Source: Frankia gtarii (GTDB lineage: Bacteria > Actinomycetota > Actinomycetes > Frankiales > Frankiaceae). Taken from it: DNA of 32,634 bases. The stretch lies in contig NZ_JAMPTM010000042.1 in NCBI RefSeq assembly GCF_025403375.1, forward strand, positions 1 through 32,634. Reading direction: 5' to 3'. Under the pieces are notes generated by a model. The model had not been told where the DNA came from, did no database searches, and worked only from the letters and a program-made list of their open reading frames with translations. The translations under genes were made by a program, and so were the position numbers. How positions within the stretch are numbered: position 1 is the first letter of the stretch; each line of letters opens with the position of its first letter. This document shows, piece after piece, positions 15,678 through 23,929 of the stretch.

Positions 15678-18600
15678 GCCGGGGCACCTCCGGAGTTCTG
15701 GGGGCCGGGGGTGGTCACCGGCGGTGGCACGGTGACGGCGAGCGCCACCGGATCGTCGGTGAGGGCGATGGTGACGGGCAGCAGGACCGGCGGCGTGGCG
15801 CTGACGTCCACGACCCCGACCTCCCGGCTGTGCGCCCGGGCGACGTACAGGCGGTCCCCGGCGGTGGACACGGCGAGCGCGATCGGCTCCGGCCCGACCC
15901 AGACGGGCTCGCCCGCCTCCCGCGGCACCGCCCCGGACACGTCGAAGACCGACACCGTGCCGGTGGTGGCGGCGGCCACGTACAGCCTGGTGCCGTCCGC
16001 GGAGGCGACGAGGGCGCTCGGCCCGGAGCCGGTGGGCAGGGTCGCGATCACCCGGCGCCAGGTGAGGTCGATGACGGTGACGGTGCCGCTTCCCGCGTTC
16101 AGCGCGTAGAGCCAGCGCTGCCCCGGGTCCAGGGCCAGCCGTGTGGGGGCGGGTCCGGCGGGCATCGGATCCCCCGCCGGAGTGGGGGCGTCCGCGTCTC
16201 TGACGTCGAGCACGAGCACGTTGTCCTCGCCCGGCTGGGCGACATACACCGACCAGGGGTCGATTCTGTCGGCGGACACCAGGTCGGCAGGCGTGGTGTC
16301 GCCCAGGTCGTAGACGCCCTGCCTGATCGGGTTCCCGCCGCGCAGGCGCAGGATCGTCACCTGGTTCGGGTGCGCGCCGGCGACGCAGGCCAGGGGGAAG
16401 TCCAGCGAGAAGGACACTCCCCGGGCGTGGCGTCCCAGCTCCGGCGGGGTGGCGGGGTTCAGGTCGCGGGCCGCCCTCGCCGGGTTGGCGGAGATGTCGA
16501 AGACGTCGACGTGCACCTCGGTCGCCCCGGCGACGCACAGGAGCCTGCCGTCGGGGCTGACGGCGAGCCGCGTCGGGTTCGGGTACCGCAGGGTGAAGGG
16601 CTCGTAGGGGATCAGGCTCTGGGCGTCGACCGGCGTCACGGTCTGCCCGGCGCCCAGCACGTACAGCCGCTCGCTGGCCGTCGGCGTGCCCGGGACGGTG
16701 CCCGCCGGCTTCACGGTGAGGTCGCCCGCCACCAGCGCGTCCTCGGCGCTGAGCCGGCCGTTGGTGCCGGGGCTCACGCCCAGGTCACCCATCGCCGCGA
16801 ACAGTCGGTCCCGGGACTGGTCGACCAGGGTGCCCGTCAGCTGGGCCGCGATGTCGCCGAGGTCGGGGGAGGTGTCGTCGCTCGGGTCGGGGACCAGCCG
16901 CGCGGCCGTGGGCTGCCGCAGCGGCAGCTCCCCGTCGGGCCGGCGGTCGTCGTGGGCGATCGTCCCGGCCAGGATCGGCCCCGGGGTGCTGCCCACGATG
17001 GGCGGCGGCAGCCGCAGGTCGACGCCCATGAGCTGGTCGTCCACCCGCTGCGCGCTGCCGGTGGTCAGCCGTCCGTCGTAGGGACCCCACAGCGCGGCGG
17101 GCAGGTTCGCCCGATTCTGCGCCGTTCGGTCGCCCTGGTACCAGGCGCCCAGGGCGTGCGCCTGACCGTGCTTGGTCAGCATGACGGTGAGGACGGAGGC
17201 CAGGTCCCGGCCCTCGTCGCGGCGGGGGCGGATGTTGACGTTGTGGCCGTCGATCCGGGTCGGCCCGTCCGCGTCGAGCTGCAGGATGCTCGCGGGGATG
17301 GCGGCCCGCACGGCGAACGAGAAGGCGCCGGGGCCGACGATCCACAGCTCGCCACCATGATCGTCCTTTGCCCGCTGCGGCGTCAGCCCATCCAGCGGGA
17401 TCAACCGGATGGCGTCGTCCGGCGCGGGAAGCTGGGCGACCACGTCCGACCAGGGCGCCGGCCCGTCGCCGCCGCCGCCGCGGTCGCCGAAGGCGATGCT
17501 GAACGAGACGAACCACAGGTGGACGGTGACCTCGCCGGCCGTCGGCGGCCCCCACAGCCGCAGCGACGCGCCGACCTCGACCCGAATGGTCTTGCGGACG
17601 AACCAGAGGTCCAGCAGGTAGCTGACGCCGATGCTCACGCCGATCCCGGCGTCGAAGTGGAACGGCGCCCACTCGATCAGAATGTCGGCGTGCGCGGTCA
17701 GCCAGGCGTGCAGGTTGCCGGACCGGTAGTCGACGTCCAGCCCACCGCCGGCCATGATCGCCCCGGGGGTCAGCGCGAAGTACGATCCACCGCTGATGCT
17801 CAGCTCCGCGGTGACCGGCCAGGAGAAGCCCAGCCGCGGCACCCGCGGGTAGTGCGCCGGCACCGGGTAGCCGGGGTGGTAGCCGCCCAGCGTCAGCACG
17901 AAGTCGCCGGCGTGCGCGTCGTCGAACCACACGTAGAGGGCGAACCCGCCGGTCAGCACGCACGCCTCGGACAGCAGGAAGGAGCCGGGGGCGAGCTGCG
18001 CGGCCACCTTCAGGACGCGTTCGCTGGCCCGGTAGGTGGCCGAGATCCCCAGCCGCGCCCGCGCGTAGGCCGGCAGGCCCGCATCCTTGGGGAACCGGGC
18101 CGCCGCCGTGCCGAGCACCGCGACGGCGAAGTCGTCGCCGACCTCCAGCACGAGCAGCGCCTGGCCGTCGAGGAACCCGACGACGTTGAAGGCGAGGCCG
18201 GCGGCGAACCACAGCGCCCCGGACGCGGGCCGGACCCAGGCGTCCGCGCCGCCCATCAGGCCGGACAGCACCGTCAGCGGGTCGGTGTCCGGGTCGGTGG
18301 TGGTCATGTCCGCCAGGAACGGGAACTGGACGACCTGGTCGCCCTGGGGCAGACGCAGGTCGGTGTTGAGGCCGAAGCCGGCCATGATGCCGGTGATGTC
18401 GATCGGCGGCGGCCCGCCGAACTCGCCGCTGATCCGGCCGAACAGGAACATCGACGGCTCGTCGGGATGTGCCCTGGCCCGCGCGAACGCGCCGAGCGCC
18501 GTCAGCCCCCAGTCCTGGGCCGCGACCGCCAGGACGCCCTCGATCAGGGTGTCGTAGGTGGCGTCCGGGGGCCGGTTCACCAGGCCGCCCTTGATCGTCA

Positions 18601-20320
18601 ACGGCGGCCGGCTGTAGGCGACGGTCAGCCCGTCCAGCCGGGCCTGCACGTTCGTCAGGTCGGACAGCTCCGTGCCGAGGCCCAGTCCGACGACGCCGAC
18701 GGTGAGCCCGGCCAGGCCCAGGGAGGCGTCGACCAGGACCCAGACGGTGCCGTCGGCGTAGCCGGCGCCGACGCGGCGCACGTGCAGCGGGCCGATGGAA
18801 CGCTGCACGTCGATCCAGGCGACCAGGGGCAGCCCGCCGGAGCCGCCCGCGGCGAGTTCGCCGCCCCGCGGGGCGCGTTGCGACCGGGCGGGTTCGAGAG
18901 CCGAAGTCACGACACCACCACCACTGCCACCACTGCCACCGCGGACGGCGAGCGTGGTCGGCGCGGTCCGGCCCGGCAGCTGGACCTGCACCGTGAGGGC
19001 GAGCCCCTTGCGCATCCCGTCGATGGGCAGCAGCGGCAACGCCGGGTCACTCGCCGTCAGCGCCGCGTTGAGCTGACCGACGCGGACGGCGGGCAGGTCC
19101 GCGGAGGCGACCAGCAGGCCGATCCCGCGCAGGGCGACGTCCTCGCCGGCGGGAATCCGGCCGTGCAGCAGCGGGATGTCCGACAGCCCGGCATGCAGCC
19201 CCAGACTCAGGCTGCCCACCCAGGCCCGTTCACCGGAGGCCGGCCTGTCGGACACGACGACGAGCGAACCGCCACCGGCCTCGCCCACGGCGAGCACGAC
19301 CGACCGGCGAGCCGTGGCGTACCCCACCGTGAGCTTGGTGATGGTGCCGAGCTTGGCAAGCACGTCGTCGGTGGAGGGGTCCGTCAGGCCCAGCAACCAG
19401 GCAAGATCGGCGAGGGACACGCCCCGGGAGTCCTCACAGCTCGCGGTGAAGTCCGCGTTCTGGGCGTCGGTGACGGTGAACGTCAGCGTGCGGTCGCCGT
19501 CCTCGGTCGGCACGTCCAGCAGCAGGCGGCCGCCGTACTCCTGGTCGTAGCCGGACCTGTCGGACCGGCGGGTCAGCTTCGCCTGGAGATCGAGGTCGGC
19601 CGTGACATCGCCCAGCGGGAAGCCGGCGTCCACCTCCACCCGGAATCCCGACCCCGACATTCCGGAGCCGTGGTCGTAGGCCACCATCAGCCGGTGAAGC
19701 TCGATGCCGGTCAGCACGGGCGGCGGTTTGGCGCCGAACAGCCCGAAGAACGCGGCGGCGACGGGCCACCCCTGCCCCACCTCGGGCTGGACGATGAACT
19801 CGAAGCTCGCCTGCGCGCCGCTGAAGTCGAGCGCGCACGTCAGGGCGAGCGGGGTGCCGTCCTTGGGGGCCAGCTCCGCCTGGACGGCAAGCTCGCGGAC
19901 GGTCGCGCCGTCCAGCTGATTGATCTGGTAGACGAGCTGGACGTCGTTCAGCCCGATGTCGCTGAGCACCGACAGCACGGGATGGCTCGCCAGCGACAGC
20001 GCGATCTGGACACCGATGACCTCGGCGCCCTCCGCATTCCCGGCCGGAGCGGCCGGAGCGGCCGGAGCATCGGCGGCGAAGAACCACAGGGAAATAGTCG
20101 GCGTGCCAGCCGCGATGGTGCCACTCAGGCACAGACTATCCGGGTCCGGCTCGATGTCGGTGAGCTTTTTTCCCGCGGCGAACCAACCCGTCAGGGCATC
20201 GATGTTCACCGCGTTCCCGAGATCGCCGAGACCCGCCGGGAGATCGTCGGGAAGGGTCAGGTCCCGCACCGAAGCGAGACCACCCAGCCATTCCTTCAGC
20301 TTGCCGACGGTCATCGCCAC
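15674..20320 (-). CDS. DUF6603 protein with C-terminal YVTN-type beta-propeller (1,548 aa)
   Basis: This giant protein has three visible parts. Residues 1-455 are beta-rich and unassigned, with an APA-repeat segment near 85-93. After a Gly/Ser linker (about 460-496) a DUF6603 domain runs from about 500 to 945. I recognise it by GGPPPIDITGIMAGFGLNTD, LPQGDQVVQFPF, and the late run of amphipathic strands ILIEWAPFHFDAGIGVSIGV ending near LRLWGPP. DUF6603 has no known function. Residues 1218-1540 form repeated blades of the YVTN propeller type (LYALNAGSGTVTVID, LYVAAATTGTVSVFDVS), a fold that usually binds proteins. There is no signal peptide or transmembrane helix. The GTG at 20320 is chosen because GGAGGG lies 9 nt upstream; an ATG at 20314 is also possible. 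It is the first gene of the operon, and its stop overlaps the next start. Confidence 0.85.
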   Translation of the reverse strand: MAMTVGKLKEWLGGLASVRDLTLPDDLPAGLGDLGNAVNIDALTGWFAAGKKLTDIEPDPDSLCLSGTIAAGTPTISLWFFAADAPAAPAAPAGNAEGAEVIGVQIALSLASHPVLSVLSDIGLNDVQLVYQINQLDGATVRELAVQAELAPKDGTPLALTCALDFSGAQASFEFIVQPEVGQGWPVAAAFFGLFGAKPPPVLTGIELHRLMVAYDHGSGMSGSGFRVEVDAGFPLGDVTADLDLQAKLTRRSDRSGYDQEYGGRLLLDVPTEDGDRTLTFTVTDAQNADFTASCEDSRGVSLADLAWLLGLTDPSTDDVLAKLGTITKLTVGYATARRSVVLAVGEAGGGSLVVVSDRPASGERAWVGSLSLGLHAGLSDIPLLHGRIPAGEDVALRGIGLLVASADLPAVRVGQLNAALTASDPALPLLPIDGMRKGLALTVQVQLPGRTAPTTLAVRGGSGGSGGGVVTSALEPARSQRAPRGGELAAGGSGGLPLVAWIDVQRSIGPLHVRRVGAGYADGTVWVLVDASLGLAGLTVGVVGLGLGTELSDLTNVQARLDGLTVAYSRPPLTIKGGLVNRPPDATYDTLIEGVLAVAAQDWGLTALGAFARARAHPDEPSMFLFGRISGEFGGPPPIDITGIMAGFGLNTDLRLPQGDQVVQFPFLADMTTTDPDTDPLTVLSGLMGGADAWVRPASGALWFAAGLAFNVVGFLDGQALLVLEVGDDFAVAVLGTAAARFPKDAGLPAYARARLGISATYRASERVLKVAAQLAPGSFLLSEACVLTGGFALYVWFDDAHAGDFVLTLGGYHPGYPVPAHYPRVPRLGFSWPVTAELSISGGSYFALTPGAIMAGGGLDVDYRSGNLHAWLTAHADILIEWAPFHFDAGIGVSIGVSYLLDLWFVRKTIRVEVGASLRLWGPPTAGEVTVHLWFVSFSIAFGDRGGGGDGPAPWSDVVAQLPAPDDAIRLIPLDGLTPQRAKDDHGGELWIVGPGAFSFAVRAAIPASILQLDADGPTRIDGHNVNIRPRRDEGRDLASVLTVMLTKHGQAHALGAWYQGDRTAQNRANLPAALWGPYDGRLTTGSAQRVDDQLMGVDLRLPPPIVGSTPGPILAGTIAHDDRRPDGELPLRQPTAARLVPDPSDDTSPDLGDIAAQLTGTLVDQSRDRLFAAMGDLGVSPGTNGRLSAEDALVAGDLTVKPAGTVPGTPTASERLYVLGAGQTVTPVDAQSLIPYEPFTLRYPNPTRLAVSPDGRLLCVAGATEVHVDVFDISANPARAARDLNPATPPELGRHARGVSFSLDFPLACVAGAHPNQVTILRLRGGNPIRQGVYDLGDTTPADLVSADRIDPWSVYVAQPGEDNVLVLDVRDADAPTPAGDPMPAGPAPTRLALDPGQRWLYALNAGSGTVTVIDLTWRRVIATLPTGSGPSALVASADGTRLYVAAATTGTVSVFDVSGAVPREAGEPVWVGPEPIALAVSTAGDRLYVARAHSREVGVVDVSATPPVLLPVTIALTDDPVALAVTVPPPVTTPGPQNSGGAPA
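20036..20073. repeat. 9-bp in-frame repeat in the DUF6603 gene
   Basis: Copies of the 9-mer GGAGCGGCC encode an Ala/Pro run (APAAPAAPA) on the minus strand near residues 85-93 of the DUF6603 protein. It is another slippage-type repeat that keeps the frame. Confidence 0.7.
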
Positions 20321-20373
20321 GACGCATTTCCCTCCGACCGTTCGGACGTGCCCGACACAGACGTTAGACGAGC

Positions 20374-20401
20374 AAACTAACCGGCGCCCGCCGACTTTCA
20401 A
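20374..20401 (-). promoter_or_regulatory. Candidate promoter of the DUF6603 operon
   Basis: On the minus strand a -35 TTGAAA (20396-20401) and a -10 TAGTTT (20374-20379) are separated by 16 bp, about 54 bp upstream of the GTG start. The surrounding 20320-20530 stretch is AT-richer than the coding DNA. The match is good but unproven. Confidence 0.4.
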
Positions 20402-20442
20402 CACAGTTACTTGATGTCCGGTTTTCTCTCTTTTGCTCACAG

Positions 20443-20457
20443 TTGACCGTCCGTCAA
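20443..20457. promoter_or_regulatory. Symmetric element TTGAC-N5-GTCAA between divergent genes
   Basis: The perfect inverted repeat TTGAC (20443-20447) / GTCAA (20453-20457) has a 5-bp centre and lies in the 237-bp region between the DUF6603 operon and the divergent Cys-rich gene. Each arm is itself a -35-like TTGAC facing outward, so a protein bound here could control both directions at once. No regulator gene is adjacent. Confidence 0.4.
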
Positions 20458-20557
20458 GACGGGAAAAAACCCTCTCGCACCATCGGACCGGTTGTGTCAA
20501 AATCAGGACCCTCCGCCGTTCGGCGTCCGCAGCGCAAGATCCGACGGAAGGCCTCGC

Positions 20558-21295
20558 ATGCCGACGAAGACGAAGAAGCGCCCCTACAAGCCGGCCGTCG
20601 AGCCGAACCTCAGGCACGGCGGCCGGGCGTCCGACACCTGTCCCCGCTGCGGCCTCGCCAGGAGCAAGAAGAAGACAGACGGTAAGCCGCTGCACGGAAT
20701 TCCGGAGCTCGTCGACAGCGCGGATCTGCGCGGAGTCCTACGCACCGTGGACGACAACCTCAGAAGCGACAGCGAGCTGACCGGAGATCCCGACTGCGGC
20801 TTCATGATGGGCGTTCTCGAGGCAAGAATCGACAACAAGGAATATTACCTCATCGCCTCCAGCGGCTGGAACAAGAAGCTGGAAGGTCCGTGGATACAGC
20901 CCAAGCACCTGAAGAACATCACCTATCACCGCGGGGAATGGGAGACCGTGAACCCGAAGATCCCCGATCAGGAAAAGAAGGAGGAGTGGTGGACGGTCCG
21001 CGGTGCGAGAGTGGAGCTGAGCCCGACCGTAGATAATCTAACAAAGTCGTGTTCGGCCATCAAGCTCCTGCTCGGCCTGGGCGCCAAGAAACTCGCCTGG
21101 AATTCGGTCGGCTATGTGCGCATGAGCGAGATGGCGTATGTCGGCTCCAACGCGTCGGCCAAGATACGCGCAATATTCAAGAACTGGCATGGCAAGGGCG
21201 CCACGAACTCCTGGACCGCACACTCCTGCAAAGAGTGCGAGGCCCGTGTCCCCTACCTGATCTGCGACGTCCCCACCAACATGATCGACCCCTGA
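20558..21295 (+). CDS. Cys-rich protein with possible deaminase-like zinc fold
   Basis: This 245-aa protein begins with a basic tail (MPTKTKKRPYKP) and a CxxC pair (Cys28, Cys31). The C-terminal half has strands like GVLEARIDNKEYYLIASSG, then SCSAIKLLLGLG with Cys165, a WHGKG segment, and SCKECEARVPYLIC with Cys224, Cys227 and Cys236. The order Cys, helix, then SCxxC-helix-VP resembles the zinc site of the cytidine-deaminase superfamily, where C/H-x-E precedes PCxxC. However, the usual catalytic Glu position (residue 167) is Ala, so if the fold is right the protein may be inactive or may use another chemistry. The ATG at 20558 has GGAAGG 6 nt upstream. Base composition is lower in G+C than its neighbours, which suggests recent acquisition. 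It is divergent from the DUF6603 operon. The function is not assigned. Confidence 0.8.
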   Translation: MPTKTKKRPYKPAVEPNLRHGGRASDTCPRCGLARSKKKTDGKPLHGIPELVDSADLRGVLRTVDDNLRSDSELTGDPDCGFMMGVLEARIDNKEYYLIASSGWNKKLEGPWIQPKHLKNITYHRGEWETVNPKIPDQEKKEEWWTVRGARVELSPTVDNLTKSCSAIKLLLGLGAKKLAWNSVGYVRMSEMAYVGSNASAKIRAIFKNWHGKGATNSWTAHSCKECEARVPYLICDVPTNMIDP

Positions 21296-21323
21296 CCGGC
21301 CAGCCTCGAATCGGCGCCGCGGA

Positions 21324-22043
21324 CTATTCGAAGCCACTCAGGACGTGGGCGAATCCGCCCTCGACGCGGGAGTCGCGGCGGGCACTGGTGGTGACCCGCA
21401 CCGCGGTGGTGTGCAGGACACGCAGGTCGGGATGGCGGTGCAGGTTCACGGACAGCGCGTTGTCCTCGCCGACGGAAAGCGGGGGGAAGCCGCCGACCCG
21501 GTTGTAGGCGTCGAGCCGGACTCCCAGGTTGGCGCCGTGCGCATGCCGGTGCAGACCCGGGTCCGCAGGTTCCGCCCCGCGGTAGTGCCGCAGGAAACGT
21601 CGCTGGGCGGGGGCGGGGAATCCGTCCCAGTCGTCGATGTCGACCACGCCGAACACCGCGTCCGCGCCGTCGCACGCGAGCTCCACCTGGGTCATGATCC
21701 AATCGGGGGAGACCCGGCTGTCCGCGTCGGTGGAAGCGAGCCACACCGCGCGTGGATGGGCCTGGGCCGCGCCCACCGATGCCCGGGAGATCAGGTGCGC
21801 GAATCCGCGCAACCGGGCCCGTCCCACATTCCGCTCCCGCACTGCGAGCGTCGGCACCGCGCGCGTCCGGCAGTGCCGGGCGGACTCGTCGCCGCAGTCG
21901 TCGAGCACGACCAACACCTCGACGCCCACGCCGCGCAGACCTGGATGGTGGACCGCTTCGCTCAGGGCGTCCAGGCAGGCCCCGATCAGATCCTGCTCGT
22001 CGTGGGCCGGGACCACCACGCCGACCCTGCTGATCCGATTCAT
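21324..22043 (-). CDS. Family 2 glycosyltransferase
   Basis: The 239-aa protein has a GT-A-fold start (VGVVVPAHDEQDLIGACL), a DDCGDES segment, the metal-binding acidic motif STDADSRV, and a late GEDN acid motif. It should transfer a sugar from a nucleotide-sugar to an unknown acceptor in the cytoplasm. No transmembrane segment follows the catalytic domain. It is the last gene of a three-gene operon, 58 bp after the methyltransferase. Its start at 22043 has a weak ribosome-binding site, so translation may depend on the upstream gene. Clusters of this glycosyltransferase with a NodS-like methyltransferase, an acyl-CoA-dehydrogenase-like protein and usually a PIG-L deacetylase recur in bacteria, and suggest assembly of a small glycoconjugate. 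Confidence 0.88.
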   Translation of the reverse strand: MNRISRVGVVVPAHDEQDLIGACLDALSEAVHHPGLRGVGVEVLVVLDDCGDESARHCRTRAVPTLAVRERNVGRARLRGFAHLISRASVGAAQAHPRAVWLASTDADSRVSPDWIMTQVELACDGADAVFGVVDIDDWDGFPAPAQRRFLRHYRGAEPADPGLHRHAHGANLGVRLDAYNRVGGFPPLSVGEDNALSVNLHRHPDLRVLHTTAVRVTTSARRDSRVEGGFAHVLSGFE

Positions 22044-22101
22044 GAGCGGCCGATTCGGTTGATGGGCGGCCGGGTCCCCTTCCTGGCGAGACCGACCCGC
22101 T

Positions 22102-22701
22102 TCATCGCAGGCCCGTTCGCTCGGCGACCGAGCGGGCGTCGCGCGCCCAGACGTCCGCCACCAGATCGTCCTCGAGATGGTGCACGAGGCGCGTCAGTCC
22201 CGCACCGGCGGCGGCCTCCCCGAGCAGGGCGTGCACCGCGTCGCCCCCGCACGGGTAGTCCTCGACGGGATGCCGCCAGTGGACGGCGACCAGCGTGCCG
22301 GCCGAGGCGGTGGCACGGGCGGCGACGAGGCGGGCGTCGGCCTGGTCGAAGTAGTAGCCCACCTCGGAGAGCACCACGAGTTCGAACGTCTGCGCGGGCC
22401 AGTCCCCCGGCAGCCGCGCCGCCTCGACGCGCACGTTCGGCAGGTCGGCGGTGCGGCGGGCGGCGGCCGTCACCGCGGCGGGCGCCACGTCGGTGGCCAG
22501 CAGCCGGCCGCAGCGGGCCGCGAGATCGCGGGTCAGCAGGCCGATCGAGCAGCCCGGCTCGTAGGCGGTCGCGTAGTGGTCGTCGGGGAGCAGGGCGACG
22601 GTGAGCGCCCGTTTGCGCCGCTCGTACCAGCGGTCGGCGAATCCCCACGGGTCGCCGTCGCCCGCATACAACTCGTCGAAGTACCGCTGCGGCAGCGTCA
22701 T
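22102..22701 (-). CDS. NodS-like SAM-dependent methyltransferase
   Basis: This 199-aa class-I methyltransferase has the family opening RYFDELYAGDGDPWGF followed by WYERRK, the SAM-binding motif EPGCSIG, and the SEVGYYF segment. These features are shared with the NodS-like family, whose founding rhizobial member N-methylates a deacetylated chitooligosaccharide. The likely reaction is methylation of an amine or hydroxyl on a sugar-like molecule; the exact substrate is not known. Its ATG overlaps the TGA of the acyl-CoA-dehydrogenase-like gene (ATGA), so the two are coupled. In related clusters this protein is often fused to or next to a PIG-L deacetylase, which is absent here. The family name does not by itself imply nodulation. 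Confidence 0.88.
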   Translation of the reverse strand: MTLPQRYFDELYAGDGDPWGFADRWYERRKRALTVALLPDDHYATAYEPGCSIGLLTRDLAARCGRLLATDVAPAAVTAAARRTADLPNVRVEAARLPGDWPAQTFELVVLSEVGYYFDQADARLVAARATASAGTLVAVHWRHPVEDYPCGGDAVHALLGEAAAGAGLTRLVHHLEDDLVADVWARDARSVAERTGLR

Positions 22702-23711
22702 CGAATCCTCCGCGAATCCCCCAGCGACCAGCCCGGCTCGGCCGCGGTGGCGACGTCGGCGCCGAGCACGGCCAGGTCCCGTTCGCCATGGTCCTGGAGG
22801 ATGTAGACCGCCAGGTCGGCCACGCGAGCGGCGTGCCGGCGGTCGCGTGCACGCGGCGCCGGCCCGAGCGCCCGGTCGACCCGGCGGGTCACCTCAACCG
22901 CCGCCCCCGCCACCGTCGCCCGCACCCGCCGGGCGAGGCGCGCGTGATCCGCCTCGGGGCGCGCGTCGACCGCGGCCGCCGCCGCCCGCAGCACGTCGCG
23001 GGCGCCACCGAGCGCGACGTCGACGGCGCCGAGATGGGCCGCCGCATGCGGGTCGCCCCCGCGGTCACCCACCCGCTTCCGCAGCGGCGCGGCCACGGCG
23101 GTGGCGCCCCCGTACCAGCAGGCCGCGACGCCGATCCCGCCGATCCAGAACCCGGGGCGGCGCAGGTAGTCGTCCGGTCCGCCGACTGCGCGGGCGCGCA
23201 CCCGCCCGAAAATCACCTGGCGGGTGTCGGCGCCCTTCATGCCGGGGTCCGCCCAGTCATCGCCGGCGACGGTGACCCCGGGGGCATCCAACGCGACCGC
23301 GAGCAACTGCCGGTTCCGGCCGTGGCGGGCGGTGACGAGGGCATGGGTCAGCAGCGTCGCCCCGGAACACCAGGCCTTCGCCCCGTCGAGCAGCCAGTCC
23401 GCACCTTGCCCGTCGAGCGGGGTGGCGGTCAGGACACCGGCGGGATCCTCCGCAGCCCACACCCCCCAGCGGGATCCCGGCGGCAGCGGTTCTCCGGTGA
23501 GCTCGGCGATGATGGCCACCGCGTCGGCGTGCGCCTCCGCGAGCCGCGCGAGCACCACATCGTCCACCGCGAGCGCTGCCAGCGCCGACCAGCGTTCGAG
23601 CGTCCGGCCGGCCCCCGGAAGCGGCAGGTCGCCCCCTACCGCGTACGCCTCGTCCAGCGCGACGGTGCGGCGCTCCCGGCCCACCCCGGCCACCGTCGGC
23701 TCACCCGCCAT
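22698..23711 (-). CDS. Acyl-CoA-dehydrogenase-like flavoprotein
   Basis: The 337-aa protein has acyl-CoA dehydrogenase features: RWGVWAAEDP, LLDGAKAWCSGATLLTHALV (the middle-domain beta region with the FAD-contacting W-C-SG segment), and DPGMKGADTRQVIF. It is about 40-50 residues shorter than typical family members, and I could not identify the catalytic Glu with confidence, so its activity as a classical dehydrogenase is uncertain. I chose the ATG at 23711 (MAGEPTVAG); the frame stays open upstream to 23822 but without a family-like sequence. It is the first gene of the operon and is translationally coupled to the methyltransferase. By context it probably modifies an acyl or amino-sugar intermediate rather than taking part in beta-oxidation. 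Confidence 0.8.
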   Translation of the reverse strand: MAGEPTVAGVGRERRTVALDEAYAVGGDLPLPGAGRTLERWSALAALAVDDVVLARLAEAHADAVAIIAELTGEPLPPGSRWGVWAAEDPAGVLTATPLDGQGADWLLDGAKAWCSGATLLTHALVTARHGRNRQLLAVALDAPGVTVAGDDWADPGMKGADTRQVIFGRVRARAVGGPDDYLRRPGFWIGGIGVAACWYGGATAVAAPLRKRVGDRGGDPHAAAHLGAVDVALGGARDVLRAAAAAVDARPEADHARLARRVRATVAGAAVEVTRRVDRALGPAPRARDRRHAARVADLAVYILQDHGERDLAVLGADVATAAEPGWSLGDSRRIR

Positions 23712-23929
23712 CACGCACCTGCCACCGGCGTGCGCGGGCGTGACCCCGTGCCGGAACTCGTATCTGACAACGTGTTCGCATGGTCCCCTCACGGCCGACG
23801 TCTGGTTACGCCAGGCGGCCACACGAGGTCCGCGGGCGCCGCCCGTCGGGGTAGGAGATACCGATTCCCGCGGCGCGGAAACACCGCGGTCGCGTCGGAT
23901 CGGCCCGGCGCCGCGGCCGACCGCGGCAG

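Noticed and set aside
8229-20320. Contractile injection system or prophage tail operon
   Set aside because: No sheath, tube, baseplate spike, tape measure or AAA ATPase was recognised. Only the fibre-like C-terminal gene is suggestive.
15830-20380. 1,516-aa open frame antisense to the DUF6603 gene
   Set aside because: Its product is Arg/Gly/Pro/Gln-rich without domain structure, and it exists because the opposite strand has strong G/C bias at third positions. The minus-strand product has recognisable DUF6603 and propeller motifs.
15674-20695. Longer DUF6603 protein starting at 20695
   Set aside because: The extra N-terminal residues overlap the divergent Cys-rich gene and the promoter region. 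The GTG at 20320 has a strong ribosome-binding site at ideal spacing.
20558-21295. Active polymorphic-toxin deaminase
   Set aside because: The CxxC-like C-terminal motif fits, but the catalytic Glu position is Ala and no secretion domain or immunity gene is nearby. It is kept only as a possible fold.
22102-22701. Nodulation gene nodS, pointing to symbiosis
   Set aside because: NodS-like methyltransferases are widespread in non-symbionts. No nodB, nodC or other nodulation genes are in the window.
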